Below are positions 15,732 to 23,683 of a stretch of DNA of 64,000 nt, piece after piece. This DNA comes from Streptacidiphilus sp041262165 (GTDB lineage: Bacteria; Actinomycetota; Actinomycetes; Streptomycetales; Streptomycetaceae). Within the stretch, counting starts at the first letter, position 1. Each line of letters begins with the position of its first letter. The notes under the pieces were generated by a model, which saw nothing but the letters and a program-made list of their open reading frames with translations, was not told where the DNA came from and did no database searches. The translations under genes were made by a program, and so were the position numbers. The stretch covers positions 57,033-121,032 of the forward strand of contig NZ_JBGCBY010000028.1 in the NCBI RefSeq assembly GCF_041262165.1, in the 5' to 3' direction.

Positions 15732-17006
15732 ATGGAGGGGCAGGATCCCTCGCGTGCCGTGACCGGTACGGGGAAGGAAGCCGACGTGGTGTCGTCCTCG
15801 GTACCCGAGTCGGACACGGACGCGGATGTCGACGCGACCGTGCCCCGGCGGAGGTTGTCCAGAATCGGTCGCCGGGGGCGGATCCGTCGCTGGAGGGGCC
15901 GGCTGCGGCGCTGGTCGCGGCTGCGGTCCGTGCGGGTGGTGCTGGCGCTGCTCGCGGTGTTCCTGGGCTGGTTCGCCTGGTCCATGGGTGAGGCGCTGAC
16001 CGCACCGGGGGACGACAGCGTGGCGGCGAGGGTGGCCGAGTGGGGGCGCGACCACCACCTGGGCCCGGTGGTGACCTTCCTGGAGACCGCCCAGTACAAG
16101 GCGAACCCGCCCAAGGTCGGCGGAAAGCCGACCATCGCCCTGCGGCCCCCCGGCGCAGCCACCGCACCCACGGCCGCGACCCTGCCGCCCCGGCTGGTCT
16201 CCCCGGCCGGGGCGGCGCTGCCGGGCGAGGGGACCTGGCAGGTCCTCGGCAAGGTCAGAGGTGCGCCCGCCGTGCTCGGCGCGTACCTCCGTCCGGACGC
16301 CGCGCACACCTCCTACGTCGCCGCTGTCGTCTCGATGGACCCGCGGCTGCTGCGCTTCGAGCTGCACCCCGGCGAGGTCGACCCGGGGCCGGCCGCCTGG
16401 GGCGTGCCGACCTCGATCCCGGCGGGCTCGCGCCAGGGGCTGATGGCGACCTTCAACGGCGGCTTCAAGGTGAACGAGGCGGGCGGCGGCTTCTACCTCC
16501 ACGGCGTGACCAAGGGCACGCTGAAGCCGTCGGCGGCCTCCCTGGTGTTCTACCAGGACGGCCATGTCGCGGTCGGCGCCTGGGGCCCTGACCTGGGCAT
16601 GACCCCCCAGGTGGTGGGAGTGCGGCAGAACCTGCGCCTCATCGTCGACCACTCCGTGGTGCCCGCCGGGGTCGACACCAACATCGAGAGCGGCTGGGGC
16701 CTGACCATCGGCGGCAAGTACTTCGTCTGGCGCTCCGGGATCGGCGTCACGGGCGACGGCCGGGTGGTCTTCGTCTACGGCCCCGCCCTCTCGGTGCGGA
16801 CCCTGGCCGACCTGCTGCAGCGGGCCGGCTGCGTTCAGGCGATGCAACTGGACATCAACCCCGCCTGGATGTCGTTCATGTACTACCGTGCCGCCCCCGA
16901 CCCGGCGAACCCGACCCCGCTCAAGCTGCTCGCGAGCCAGCAGCGCCCCGCCGACCGCTACTACACGCCGACCAGCCGCGACTTCACCGCCGTCTTCGCG
17001 AAGTGA
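15732..17006 (+). CDS. Membrane-anchored phosphodiester glycosidase (NAGPA-like) domain protein
   Basis: A 424-residue protein with an acidic N-terminus, a very basic segment (about 39-66), one membrane anchor (about 67-84) and an exported C-terminal domain. That domain carries marks of the phosphodiester glycosidase (NAGPA/DUF2233) family: FNGGFKVNEAGGGFYLHG, the segment IESGWGLTIGG and MQLDINPAWMSF. Relatives cleave sugar-1-phosphate diesters or bind wall glycans. ATG 15732 is chosen (GTG 15786 is an alternative). Its stop overlaps the GTG start of the next gene (GTGA at 17003-17006). This translational coupling suggests a role in cell-surface glycan metabolism with the two downstream enzymes. 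Confidence 0.82.
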   Translation: MEGQDPSRAVTGTGKEADVVSSSVPESDTDADVDATVPRRRLSRIGRRGRIRRWRGRLRRWSRLRSVRVVLALLAVFLGWFAWSMGEALTAPGDDSVAARVAEWGRDHHLGPVVTFLETAQYKANPPKVGGKPTIALRPPGAATAPTAATLPPRLVSPAGAALPGEGTWQVLGKVRGAPAVLGAYLRPDAAHTSYVAAVVSMDPRLLRFELHPGEVDPGPAAWGVPTSIPAGSRQGLMATFNGGFKVNEAGGGFYLHGVTKGTLKPSAASLVFYQDGHVAVGAWGPDLGMTPQVVGVRQNLRLIVDHSVVPAGVDTNIESGWGLTIGGKYFVWRSGIGVTGDGRVVFVYGPALSVRTLADLLQRAGCVQAMQLDINPAWMSFMYYRAAPDPANPTPLKLLASQQRPADRYYTPTSRDFTAVFAK

Positions 17007-17947
17007 GCACCCACCCACCGGCCACGGCGCCGGCCCAGTCGGAACCGGAACGCGCCGCGCCCCGGACGCCGCGACGACTGGCCCTGGCCGCGCTGCGGAC
17101 CGCCAGGCCGCACCAGTGGCCCAAGAACCTCCTGGTGCTCGCCGCCCCCCTGGCCGGATCGACGCTGGGACGGCAGGGACGCGGCGCGCTCGACCTCACG
17201 ATCGCCGTCCTCGCGTTCACCTGCGCCTCCGCCGGCGTCTACCTCGTCAACGACGTGCTCGACATGGAGCGGGACCGCGGCCACCCCGGCAAGAGACTGC
17301 GCCCGGTGGCCTGCGGCGAGCTGGGCCGGAGCCAGGCCCTCGCTCTCGGGGCGCTCTGCGTGCTGGCGGCGGAGGCCGCAGGACCGCTACGCCTCGGCGT
17401 CTGGTTCACCGTCACCATCACCGCCTACCTGGCGACCTCACTCCTCTACTCGCTGGGGCTGAAGCACCTGCCGGTGATCGAGCTGGCCCTGGTCGCCTCC
17501 GGCTTCGTCCTGCGCGCGCTGGGCGGCGCGGCGGCGGCCCGGATTCCCCCGTCCGGGTGGTTCATCCTGGTGTGCAGCCTGGGCGCGCTGCTGGTGGTGA
17601 TCGCCAAGCGGGAGAAGGAACTCGCCGCCCTGGGCCGGCCCGCGGCCGTCCAGCACCGGCCGTGTCTGCGCTGGTACAGCACCTCGGGGCTGCTGCTGGG
17701 GGGGCGGCTGGTCGCCGCGGCGATGCTGACGGCGTATCTGTTCTGGGCCCTCGGCGAGCCGGACCCGTGGACCAGGACCTGGCGGCTTGTCACGCTCGTG
17801 CCGCTGGCCGGGGCGTTGCTACGCTTCGATCGGCTCACTACGCGGGCAGGGACCTCCCGGGTCGAGGACCTGCTGACGCGCGACCGGGTGATGCTCGTCC
17901 TGGAGGCGCTGTGGCTGCTGCTGTTCGTGCTGGGGATGTGGCTGTGA
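17003..17947 (+). CDS. UbiA-family decaprenyl-phosphate phosphoribosyltransferase
   Basis: A 314-residue integral membrane prenyltransferase with about eight hydrophobic segments. It resembles DPPR synthase (UbiA/Rv3806c type), which joins phosphoribosyl pyrophosphate to decaprenyl phosphate, the first step towards the arabinose donor DPA. The first Asp motif is NDVLDMERD (N83, D84, D87, D91) preceded by RPHQWPKN near residues 35-42, both typical of this branch. The second conserved region includes FILVCSLGALLVVIAKRE. GTG 17003 overlaps the previous stop. The assignment to DPPR synthase rather than another UbiA enzyme is strengthened by the DprE2-like gene next door. Confidence 0.85.
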   Translation: MSTHPPATAPAQSEPERAAPRTPRRLALAALRTARPHQWPKNLLVLAAPLAGSTLGRQGRGALDLTIAVLAFTCASAGVYLVNDVLDMERDRGHPGKRLRPVACGELGRSQALALGALCVLAAEAAGPLRLGVWFTVTITAYLATSLLYSLGLKHLPVIELALVASGFVLRALGGAAAARIPPSGWFILVCSLGALLVVIAKREKELAALGRPAAVQHRPCLRWYSTSGLLLGGRLVAAAMLTAYLFWALGEPDPWTRTWRLVTLVPLAGALLRFDRLTTRAGTSRVEDLLTRDRVMLVLEALWLLLFVLGMWL

Positions 17948-17966
17948 CCGCGAGGGAGGGTGGCCG

Positions 17967-18713
17967 ATGATCGACGCCCTCGGCCGCCCAGGACGCGTCC
18001 TGCTGCTCGGCGGCACCAGCGAGATCGGGCTGGCGATCCTCGCCGCGCTGCCGCTCTCGTCCGACACCGAGGTCCTGCTCGCGGGACGCGACGGGAAGCG
18101 TCTGGCGGAGCTCGGCTCCTCGCTGCCCTGTCCCGTGCGGATCCTGTACTACGACGCCACGGCCGTCGAGAGCCACCAGGCCTTCGCGGACGAGGTCTTC
18201 GCCGGAGGCGACGTCGACATCGCCGTCTCGGCCGCCGGCATCCTGGTGCCGCAGAGCGAACTCGACCGCGATCCGCTGCTCGCCGCGACGCTGGTCGACA
18301 CGAACTTCACCGGCCACGTCAGCACGCTCCTGGCCGTGGCCGGGCACATGCGCGCCCAGGGGCACGGCGCCCTGGTCGTGCTCTCCTCGGTCGCCGCGGT
18401 CCGCCCGCGCAGGGCCAACTTCGTCTACGGGGCCGCCAAGGCCGGTCTCGACGCCTTCGCCCAGGGACTCGCGGACTCGCTGCGGGGCAGCGGCGTGCGG
18501 CTGATGCTGGTCCGCCCCGGATTCGTGGTCGGCCGGATGACGGCGGGGATGGCCCCGGCACCGCTGGCCACCACGCCCGAGGCGGTGGCGGCCGCTGTCG
18601 CCGACGGGCTGGTGGCGGGTGCCGGGACCGTCTGGGTGCCCGGCCGGCTGGCGCTGCTCGCCGTGCTGATGCGCCTCGTGCCGCGTCCGCTGTGGCGCAG
18701 GCTGTCGCGCTGA
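17967..18713 (+). CDS. DprE2-like SDR (decaprenylphosphoryl-2-keto-ribose reductase)
   Basis: A 248-residue short-chain dehydrogenase. The cofactor motif is GGTSEIG (15-21), the active site YGAAK follows NFV, and a hydrophobic C-terminus (LALLAVLMRLVPRPLWRRL) suggests membrane association. GGTSEIG and this basic amphipathic tail are features of DprE2, which reduces the 2-keto intermediate made by the flavoenzyme DprE1 to decaprenylphosphoryl arabinose. No DprE1-like FAD oxidase is present in the operon. It begins 19 bases after the UbiA-type gene with GAGGG as ribosome site. An alternative is a DprE2 homologue acting on another polyprenyl sugar. Confidence 0.82.
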   Translation: MIDALGRPGRVLLLGGTSEIGLAILAALPLSSDTEVLLAGRDGKRLAELGSSLPCPVRILYYDATAVESHQAFADEVFAGGDVDIAVSAAGILVPQSELDRDPLLAATLVDTNFTGHVSTLLAVAGHMRAQGHGALVVLSSVAAVRPRRANFVYGAAKAGLDAFAQGLADSLRGSGVRLMLVRPGFVVGRMTAGMAPAPLATTPEAVAAAVADGLVAGAGTVWVPGRLALLAVLMRLVPRPLWRRLSR

Positions 18714-18740
18714 CCGCGGGCCGTCCGCGACGCGACGCTG

Positions 18741-20228
18741 TCAGCGGTAGCCGTAGCTCTGCCAGTTGGCGAGGACCCGCTCCCGCACCTCGGCAGGCCA
18801 GCCGTTCTCCAGGCTGGCCTTGACCGGTCGCTTGCCCGACGGGAACAGGTCGGACAGCAGGCAGTTGTAGATGACCTTGCCGGCCCGGAAGGTGTGCTGC
18901 TCCTCCTCGGAGAGGTAGACCGCCAGCTGGTCGCTGAGCTGCTTCGGGAAGTGGTACTCGCCGCGCTCCGGGTGGGAGCGGGTGGCGAACGCCCAGACGA
19001 CCTCGTCCAGGTTGGTGATGTCGATGTCGTCCTCCACCAACAGGACCTTCGGGGCGTTCACCGCGGCCTTGCCGGTGAAGACGACGTCGGCGATCCGCTG
19101 GACGAGGTCGCCCGAGGAGATGCCGTGGGTATCGTGCCAGTCGCCCCTGGCCGAGAGGATCAGCCAGTGCACGGCCGCCTCGTAGGTGAACCAGGCCGAC
19201 GCGATCGGCAGCCCCGCCTCCCGGAGCTGGTAGAGGAGTTCGGCGGCGTGCATGGTGCCGATGCCGGTGTGGTCCTCCTCGACCGGCGGTCCGGCGGCGA
19301 CGGTGGGCAGGATGGCCTCGTCCCGGTGGGTGATGGCGGTGACCTGGAACAGCGCCTTGGGCGAGCCCGTGTAGCTGTTGTAGCCGGGGAACTCGTCCAT
19401 CGGCCCTTCCATCACCGTCTCGTCGAGGGAGACGAAGCCCTCGATGACGATCTCCGCGGTGGCCGGCACCATGAGGTCGACCGTCTCGGCCGGGACGACC
19501 TCGATCCCCTCCTCGAACAGGGCGCCGAGGTAGTGGCTCTCGTCCGCGCCCTCGGGCATCGGCATGGCGCCGACGAAGGGCAGCCCGGGCTCGACGCCGA
19601 GGGCCAGCGCGATCGGCATCGGCTTGCCCAGCTTGCTCCACTGGGCGCGGATGATCCCCAGGTGCTGGGGCGCCGGGATCAGGCAGGCCAGGGTGTCCTT
19701 TCCGGCGATCATCATCCGGTTGATCGACCAGTTGGTCCACGACCCGTCGGGCGTCGTGGCGATGTTCATGCCGTAGGTCTGGATGTACCGGCCGCCGTCG
19801 TTGCCGTGGACCCGCGGAGTCGGGAAGGCGAACAGGTCGATGTCCGCGCCTGTCACGACGTTCTGCTTGCACGGCGCGTCCTCGGCGGGCACGGTCACCG
19901 GCGGGATGCCGGGTTTGGCGCGCGCGGTGACCAGCGCCTCGACGATCTCCTGGCCGGTCGCCTCGGCCGGCAGGCCGAGAGCCAGGGAGATCCGCGCGAG
20001 CGGATGGTCCGGGCCGCTGAGCGAGCCCGGTGCGCCGAGCACGCGGAAGCCGCTGCCCTGATAGCCGGTGATGTTGGTGAACAGCGGCGCGGGTGCCTTC
20101 AGGTCGTAGGAGCGGCGGATGATCGCGCCGATCTCCAGGTCCCAGTCGACCTCGGCGTCGACCTGCTGGACCTCGCCGACCTTCTCGAGTTCCGCGACGA
20201 ACTCGCGCAGGCTGCGTAGATGCTTCAC
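18741..20228 (-). CDS. UbiD family prenyl-FMN-dependent decarboxylase
   Basis: A 495-residue cytoplasmic enzyme of the UbiD family, which reversibly decarboxylates aromatic or alpha,beta-unsaturated acids using prenylated FMN. Family marks include GGRYIQTYGMNI, TNWSINRMMI with the active-site Arg, and the acidic active-site stretch ETVMEGPMDEFPGY. The size and these segments resemble the VdcC/AroY/ferulate-decarboxylase branch. It lies 33 bases downstream of the UbiX partner. The small D subunit of vdcBCD/bsdBCD-type systems is not seen. Likely substrates are hydroxybenzoates or cinnamates, fitting the aromatic theme of the window, but the sequence does not decide. Confidence 0.87.
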   Translation of the reverse strand: MKHLRSLREFVAELEKVGEVQQVDAEVDWDLEIGAIIRRSYDLKAPAPLFTNITGYQGSGFRVLGAPGSLSGPDHPLARISLALGLPAEATGQEIVEALVTARAKPGIPPVTVPAEDAPCKQNVVTGADIDLFAFPTPRVHGNDGGRYIQTYGMNIATTPDGSWTNWSINRMMIAGKDTLACLIPAPQHLGIIRAQWSKLGKPMPIALALGVEPGLPFVGAMPMPEGADESHYLGALFEEGIEVVPAETVDLMVPATAEIVIEGFVSLDETVMEGPMDEFPGYNSYTGSPKALFQVTAITHRDEAILPTVAAGPPVEEDHTGIGTMHAAELLYQLREAGLPIASAWFTYEAAVHWLILSARGDWHDTHGISSGDLVQRIADVVFTGKAAVNAPKVLLVEDDIDITNLDEVVWAFATRSHPERGEYHFPKQLSDQLAVYLSEEEQHTFRAGKVIYNCLLSDLFPSGKRPVKASLENGWPAEVRERVLANWQSYGYR

Positions 20229-20261
20229 GGCCAGGGCCTTTCGATTGTCAGAGTTCCGGTG

Positions 20262-20840
20262 TCAGTTGCGGTGGGACTCGCCCCAGCGGGGCAGATCGGG
20301 TACGTCCACGCCGAGCAGGTCAAGGGCCCGGCTCGCGGTGTGGTCGACGATGTCGTCGACCGTGTCGGGCCGCAGGTAGAAGGCGGGCACCGGCGGCATG
20401 ACGATCCCGCCCATCTCGGTGACCGTGGTCATCGCCCGCAGATGCGCCAGGGTCAGCGGGGTCTCACGGACCATCAGCACCAACCTGCGCCGCTCCTTCA
20501 ACGTCACGTCGGCTGCCCGGGTGAGCAGATTGTCGTTGTTGGAGTACGCCACCGCGGCCAGCGTCCGGATCGAGCACGGAGCAACGATCATTCCAGCCGT
20601 GCGGAATGAGCCGCTGGCTATCGCGGCACCGATGTCGCCCGGACGATAGGAGACGTCGGCGAGGGCGGTCAGATCGCGTGCGTCCAGATCGGTCTCGTAG
20701 GCCCTGGTCTGCTGCGCCGCCGGGGTGACCACCAGGTGCGTCTCCGCCCCGGCTTTGCGGGCCAGCTCCAACACCCTTACCCCGTAGGCGATCCCGGTCG
20801 CGCCGCTGATCCCCACGACCAGCCGTTGCGGAGAGGTCAT
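20262..20840 (-). CDS. UbiX-family flavin prenyltransferase
   Basis: A 192-residue flavoprotein that makes prenyl-FMN, the cofactor of UbiD enzymes, from FMN and dimethylallyl phosphate. Hallmarks are the FMN site VVGISGATGIAYG (about 8-20), the segment MIVAPCSIRTLAAVAYSNNDNLLTR (split by its conserved Cys-Ser and Asn-Asp parts), and ERRRLVLMVRETPL near 115-128. It is the first gene of a two-gene unit with the UbiD enzyme. Upstream, 20841-21099 is AT-richer but holds no recognised gene; a perfect 10-bp palindrome GACGATCGTC (20978-20987) lies there. Confidence 0.9.
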   Translation of the reverse strand: MTSPQRLVVGISGATGIAYGVRVLELARKAGAETHLVVTPAAQQTRAYETDLDARDLTALADVSYRPGDIGAAIASGSFRTAGMIVAPCSIRTLAAVAYSNNDNLLTRAADVTLKERRRLVLMVRETPLTLAHLRAMTTVTEMGGIVMPPVPAFYLRPDTVDDIVDHTASRALDLLGVDVPDLPRWGESHRN

Positions 20841-21099
20841 GGAGGTCTCTTTCCTGCTCAGAAATGATCACGTGCCGTTGTTGCGGGGCGCGGCTCTCGA
20901 GTCAAATCTGCGCATACTCGAAGGACTTCCGATTCCCTGGAAACGAGACCATCCTGGGGTACCTGTCCACGCAATCGGACGATCGTCGTCAAACGGACGA
21001 CATACTTCTAGGAATGGACCCCGGTCGGGCAGCCGCACAGCTGATCCAGCGGAACGCCGAACTACACGCCCCTGAATGCTGAGTCACCGTCAGGGAGCG

Positions 21100-22476
21100 T
21101 CATTCCGACTGGCGGTGGATCCCTGCGGAGACCAGCTTGCGGGCCGCGACCTGCACCGGGTCCCAGACCGGGGAGAACGGCGGGGCGTAGCCGAGGTCCA
21201 GGGAGACGATCTGATCCACCGTCATCCCGGCGGTCAGCGCCACCGCCCCGATGTCCACGCGCTTGGCCGCGCCCTCGCGGCCGACGAGCTGCACTCCCAG
21301 CAGCCGCCCGCTGCCCTGCTCGGCGATCATCTTCACCGACATCGGCGCGGTCCCGGGGTAGTAGCCGGCCCGGCTGGTCGACTCGATGACCGCGGAGGTC
21401 CAGCCCAGCCCGGCGGCCGTGGCGTCGCGCTCGCGCAGGCCGGTGCGGGCGATCTCCAGGGAGCAGACCTTGCTCACCGCTGTGCCGACCACCCCGGGGA
21501 ACTCGGCCCGGCCGCCGCCGATGTTGGTGCCGATCACCAGGCCGTGCTTGTTGGCATGGGTACCGAGAGCGATGTGCTGGTACCGGCCCGAGACGAGGTT
21601 GAGCACCTCGACGCAGTCGCCCCCGGCCCAGATGCCGTCGGCCCCCTGGACCCGCATGTCCGCACCGGTCCGCAGGCCGCCGGACTCACCCAACGGCAGG
21701 CCGGCCGCCCGCGCCAGGGCGGTCTGCGGGCGTACGCCGAGCCCGAGCACGACCACGTCGGCGGGGTGTTCCCCCGCGGTGGTGAGCACCGCCCGGGGCC
21801 GGCCGGACTCCCCGACCAGCACCGCCTTGGCCTCGGCGCCCGGTACCACCTCGATGCCCATGCCCTCCATCGCCTTCCGCACGAGCCGGCCCATGTCCGG
21901 ATCGAGGGTGGCCATCGGCTCCGCCGAGCGGTGCACAACGGTGACCTTCAGCCCGCGCTGCACCATGGCCTCTGCCATCTCCACCCCGATGTAGCCGCCG
22001 CCGACCACCACGGCGCGGTGGCAGCCGTGGTCCAGGGTGTCGAGCAGCGCCGCTCCGTCGTCCAGGGTCTGCACCCCGTGGACGCCGGGTGCGTCGAACC
22101 CCGGCAGCGCCGGGCGCACCGGCTTGGCTCCGGTGGCGATGACGAGCTGGTCGAAGCCCGTCCACTCCTCGGTGCCGCGTTCCAGGTCCCGTGAGCGTAC
22201 CCGCCTGCGGTCCAGGTCGAGTTCGGTCACCTCGGTGTGCAGCCGCAGGTCGATCCCGTGTTCCCGGTGCTGCTGGGGCGTGCGGGCGATCAGGTCGTCC
22301 CGTTCTGCGACCTGGCCGCCGACCCAGTAGGGGATGCCGCAGGCCGAGTAGGAGCTGAAGCCGCCCCGCTCGAACGCGGTGATCCGCAGGTCCTGCGGAC
22401 CCCGGCGCCGCCGGGCCTGGGACGCGGCGGTCATCCCTGCCGCGTCGGCACCGATGATCACCAGATGTTCCGTCAT
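21100..22476 (-). CDS. FAD-dependent pyridine nucleotide-disulfide oxidoreductase (CoA-disulfide reductase/NADH oxidase type)
   Basis: A 458-residue cytoplasmic flavoprotein. ATG 22476 is chosen because the product then begins directly with the FAD motif (LVIIGADAAGM). The single active-site cysteine lies at Cys46 in SYSACGIPYW, the pattern of CoA-disulfide reductases and NADH oxidases, not of lipoamide-type enzymes with two cysteines. An NADH-binding glycine motif VVVGGGYIGVEMAE and the FAD motif GIWAGGDCVEV follow; a dimerisation domain closes the chain. Likely roles are thiol redox balance or NADH/peroxide turnover. It is divergent from a VOC protein and not obviously part of an operon. 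Confidence 0.85.
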   Translation of the reverse strand: MTEHLVIIGADAAGMTAASQARRRRGPQDLRITAFERGGFSSYSACGIPYWVGGQVAERDDLIARTPQQHREHGIDLRLHTEVTELDLDRRRVRSRDLERGTEEWTGFDQLVIATGAKPVRPALPGFDAPGVHGVQTLDDGAALLDTLDHGCHRAVVVGGGYIGVEMAEAMVQRGLKVTVVHRSAEPMATLDPDMGRLVRKAMEGMGIEVVPGAEAKAVLVGESGRPRAVLTTAGEHPADVVVLGLGVRPQTALARAAGLPLGESGGLRTGADMRVQGADGIWAGGDCVEVLNLVSGRYQHIALGTHANKHGLVIGTNIGGGRAEFPGVVGTAVSKVCSLEIARTGLRERDATAAGLGWTSAVIESTSRAGYYPGTAPMSVKMIAEQGSGRLLGVQLVGREGAAKRVDIGAVALTAGMTVDQIVSLDLGYAPPFSPVWDPVQVAARKLVSAGIHRQSE

Positions 22477-22777
22477 GGCTGTCACCACCAGGGGGGCTTG
22501 TGTCGTGGATGCTCCTGGCCGCACCGGCGAAGATCAGTCCGTGAACGTCCGTGCCACCCTACGCCAGCGGTAGCGCGTTCCCGCGGCGCGGGCCTGTGCC
22601 CTGGGTGGTAGGCGCGCGGTCCGGTACCGCATCGAGCGGGGTGGTCCGCTCGCGCCAGCAGGCCGACGCGCGCACCCGCCGCCCCCACGTCGAAAGCGAG
22701 TGCCGCGCTGTGGTGGCGGAGGCCGCATCCAAGGTGAAGAGTGGTCGCCAGGGGGAACTTCCACCTGGAGGCGACTT
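22477..22777. other. Divergent spacer, no feature recognised
   Basis: About 300 bp separate the flavoprotein gene (minus) and the VOC gene (plus). Both promoters must lie here. I see no clear palindrome, RNA gene or conserved coding frame; open frames on both strands look like GC shadows. Confidence 0.4.
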
Positions 22778-23566
22778 ATGCCTGAGATCAACGCGCCGTA
22801 CGCACCCGGCACTCCCTGTTGGATCGACCTGATGGCCAAGGACCAGCGTGCCGCCATGGACTTCTACCAGGACCTCTTCGGCTGGCAGGGCGAGGTCGGA
22901 CCTGACGAGTTCGGCGGTTACGCGATCATGCACCAGAAGGGTCGTCCGGTGTGCGGGATCGGCCCGGCGATGGCCCCCGAGGGCATGCCCGAGCCGCCGC
23001 ACGTCTGGACCACTTACCTGTCCAGCGACGACGCCGACGCCACCGCACAGAAGATGACCGACGCCCACGGCACGGTGATGATGCCGCCGATGGACGTCGG
23101 CACGCTCGGCCGCATGTTCGTCGCGAGCGACCCCGCCGGAGCGGTCGTCGGTGTCTGGGGGCACAAGGACTTCTTCGGGGCCGGCCTGGTCAACGAGCAC
23201 GGCGCGCTGATCTGGAACGAGTGCAACACCCGCGACGTCCCCGCGGCCTCCGCCTTCTACACGGCGGCCCTGGGCATCGCCGTCGAGCCCATGGAGGGCA
23301 TGCCCGGGTACTTCGGGCTGAACGTGGCCGGCCGCACGGTCGGCGGCCTGCAGGACATGGCCGGGAAGTTCCCCGACGAGGTGCCGCCGCACTGGATGTC
23401 CTGGTTCGCCGTCGACGACACCGACAGCGTCACGGCAGCCCACGTCAAGGCCGGAGGAAACGTCGTCGTGGCGCCCAGCGACACGCCGGCGGGCCGGATG
23501 GCCGGGCTGCAGGACCCCTGGGGCGCCGTGTTCTGCGTCCTCCAGCCGTCCGCGCCGTCGGCCTGA
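22778..23566 (+). CDS. VOC family protein with two glyoxalase-like domains
   Basis: A 262-residue protein of two vicinal-oxygen-chelate domains (about 8-125 and 135-260), each starting with a PCWIDLMAKD/LIWNECNTRD-type strand followed by a helix with DFYQDLFGW or AFYTAALGI. Similar two-domain proteins in actinomycetes are annotated as glyoxalase/bleomycin-resistance or hydroxylase-like proteins, usually without known substrate. ATG 22778 has TGGAGG 8 bases upstream; an upstream GTG in frame lacks such a site. It is monocistronic, closed by the large palindrome at 23581-23630. Confidence 0.88.
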   Translation: MPEINAPYAPGTPCWIDLMAKDQRAAMDFYQDLFGWQGEVGPDEFGGYAIMHQKGRPVCGIGPAMAPEGMPEPPHVWTTYLSSDDADATAQKMTDAHGTVMMPPMDVGTLGRMFVASDPAGAVVGVWGHKDFFGAGLVNEHGALIWNECNTRDVPAASAFYTAALGIAVEPMEGMPGYFGLNVAGRTVGGLQDMAGKFPDEVPPHWMSWFAVDDTDSVTAAHVKAGGNVVVAPSDTPAGRMAGLQDPWGAVFCVLQPSAPSA

Positions 23567-23580
23567 CCGGCGGGACCACC

Positions 23581-23630
23581 CGGCGCCGCCGCGTCCGGCC
23601 CTCGGCCGAGGGCCGGACGCGGCGGCGCCG
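23581..23630. terminator. 50-bp perfect palindrome, terminator-like
   Basis: Positions 23581-23605 are the exact reverse complement of 23606-23630, with no loop bases and very high GC. It sits 15 bases after the VOC stop and 53 bases before the next start. It probably acts as a loop-poor actinobacterial terminator. Confidence 0.7.
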
Positions 23631-23683
23631 AAGAGCGGCGCTGTAGAGTTGCCAGGCATCGCAACCGCGCACCTGGGGGGAAC

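Noticed and set aside
20864..21082. A 72-codon plus-strand frame with a Cys pair in the ubiX upstream region
   Set aside because: Weaker codon bias than real genes here, no ribosome site and no family resemblance, including to the decarboxylase D subunit.
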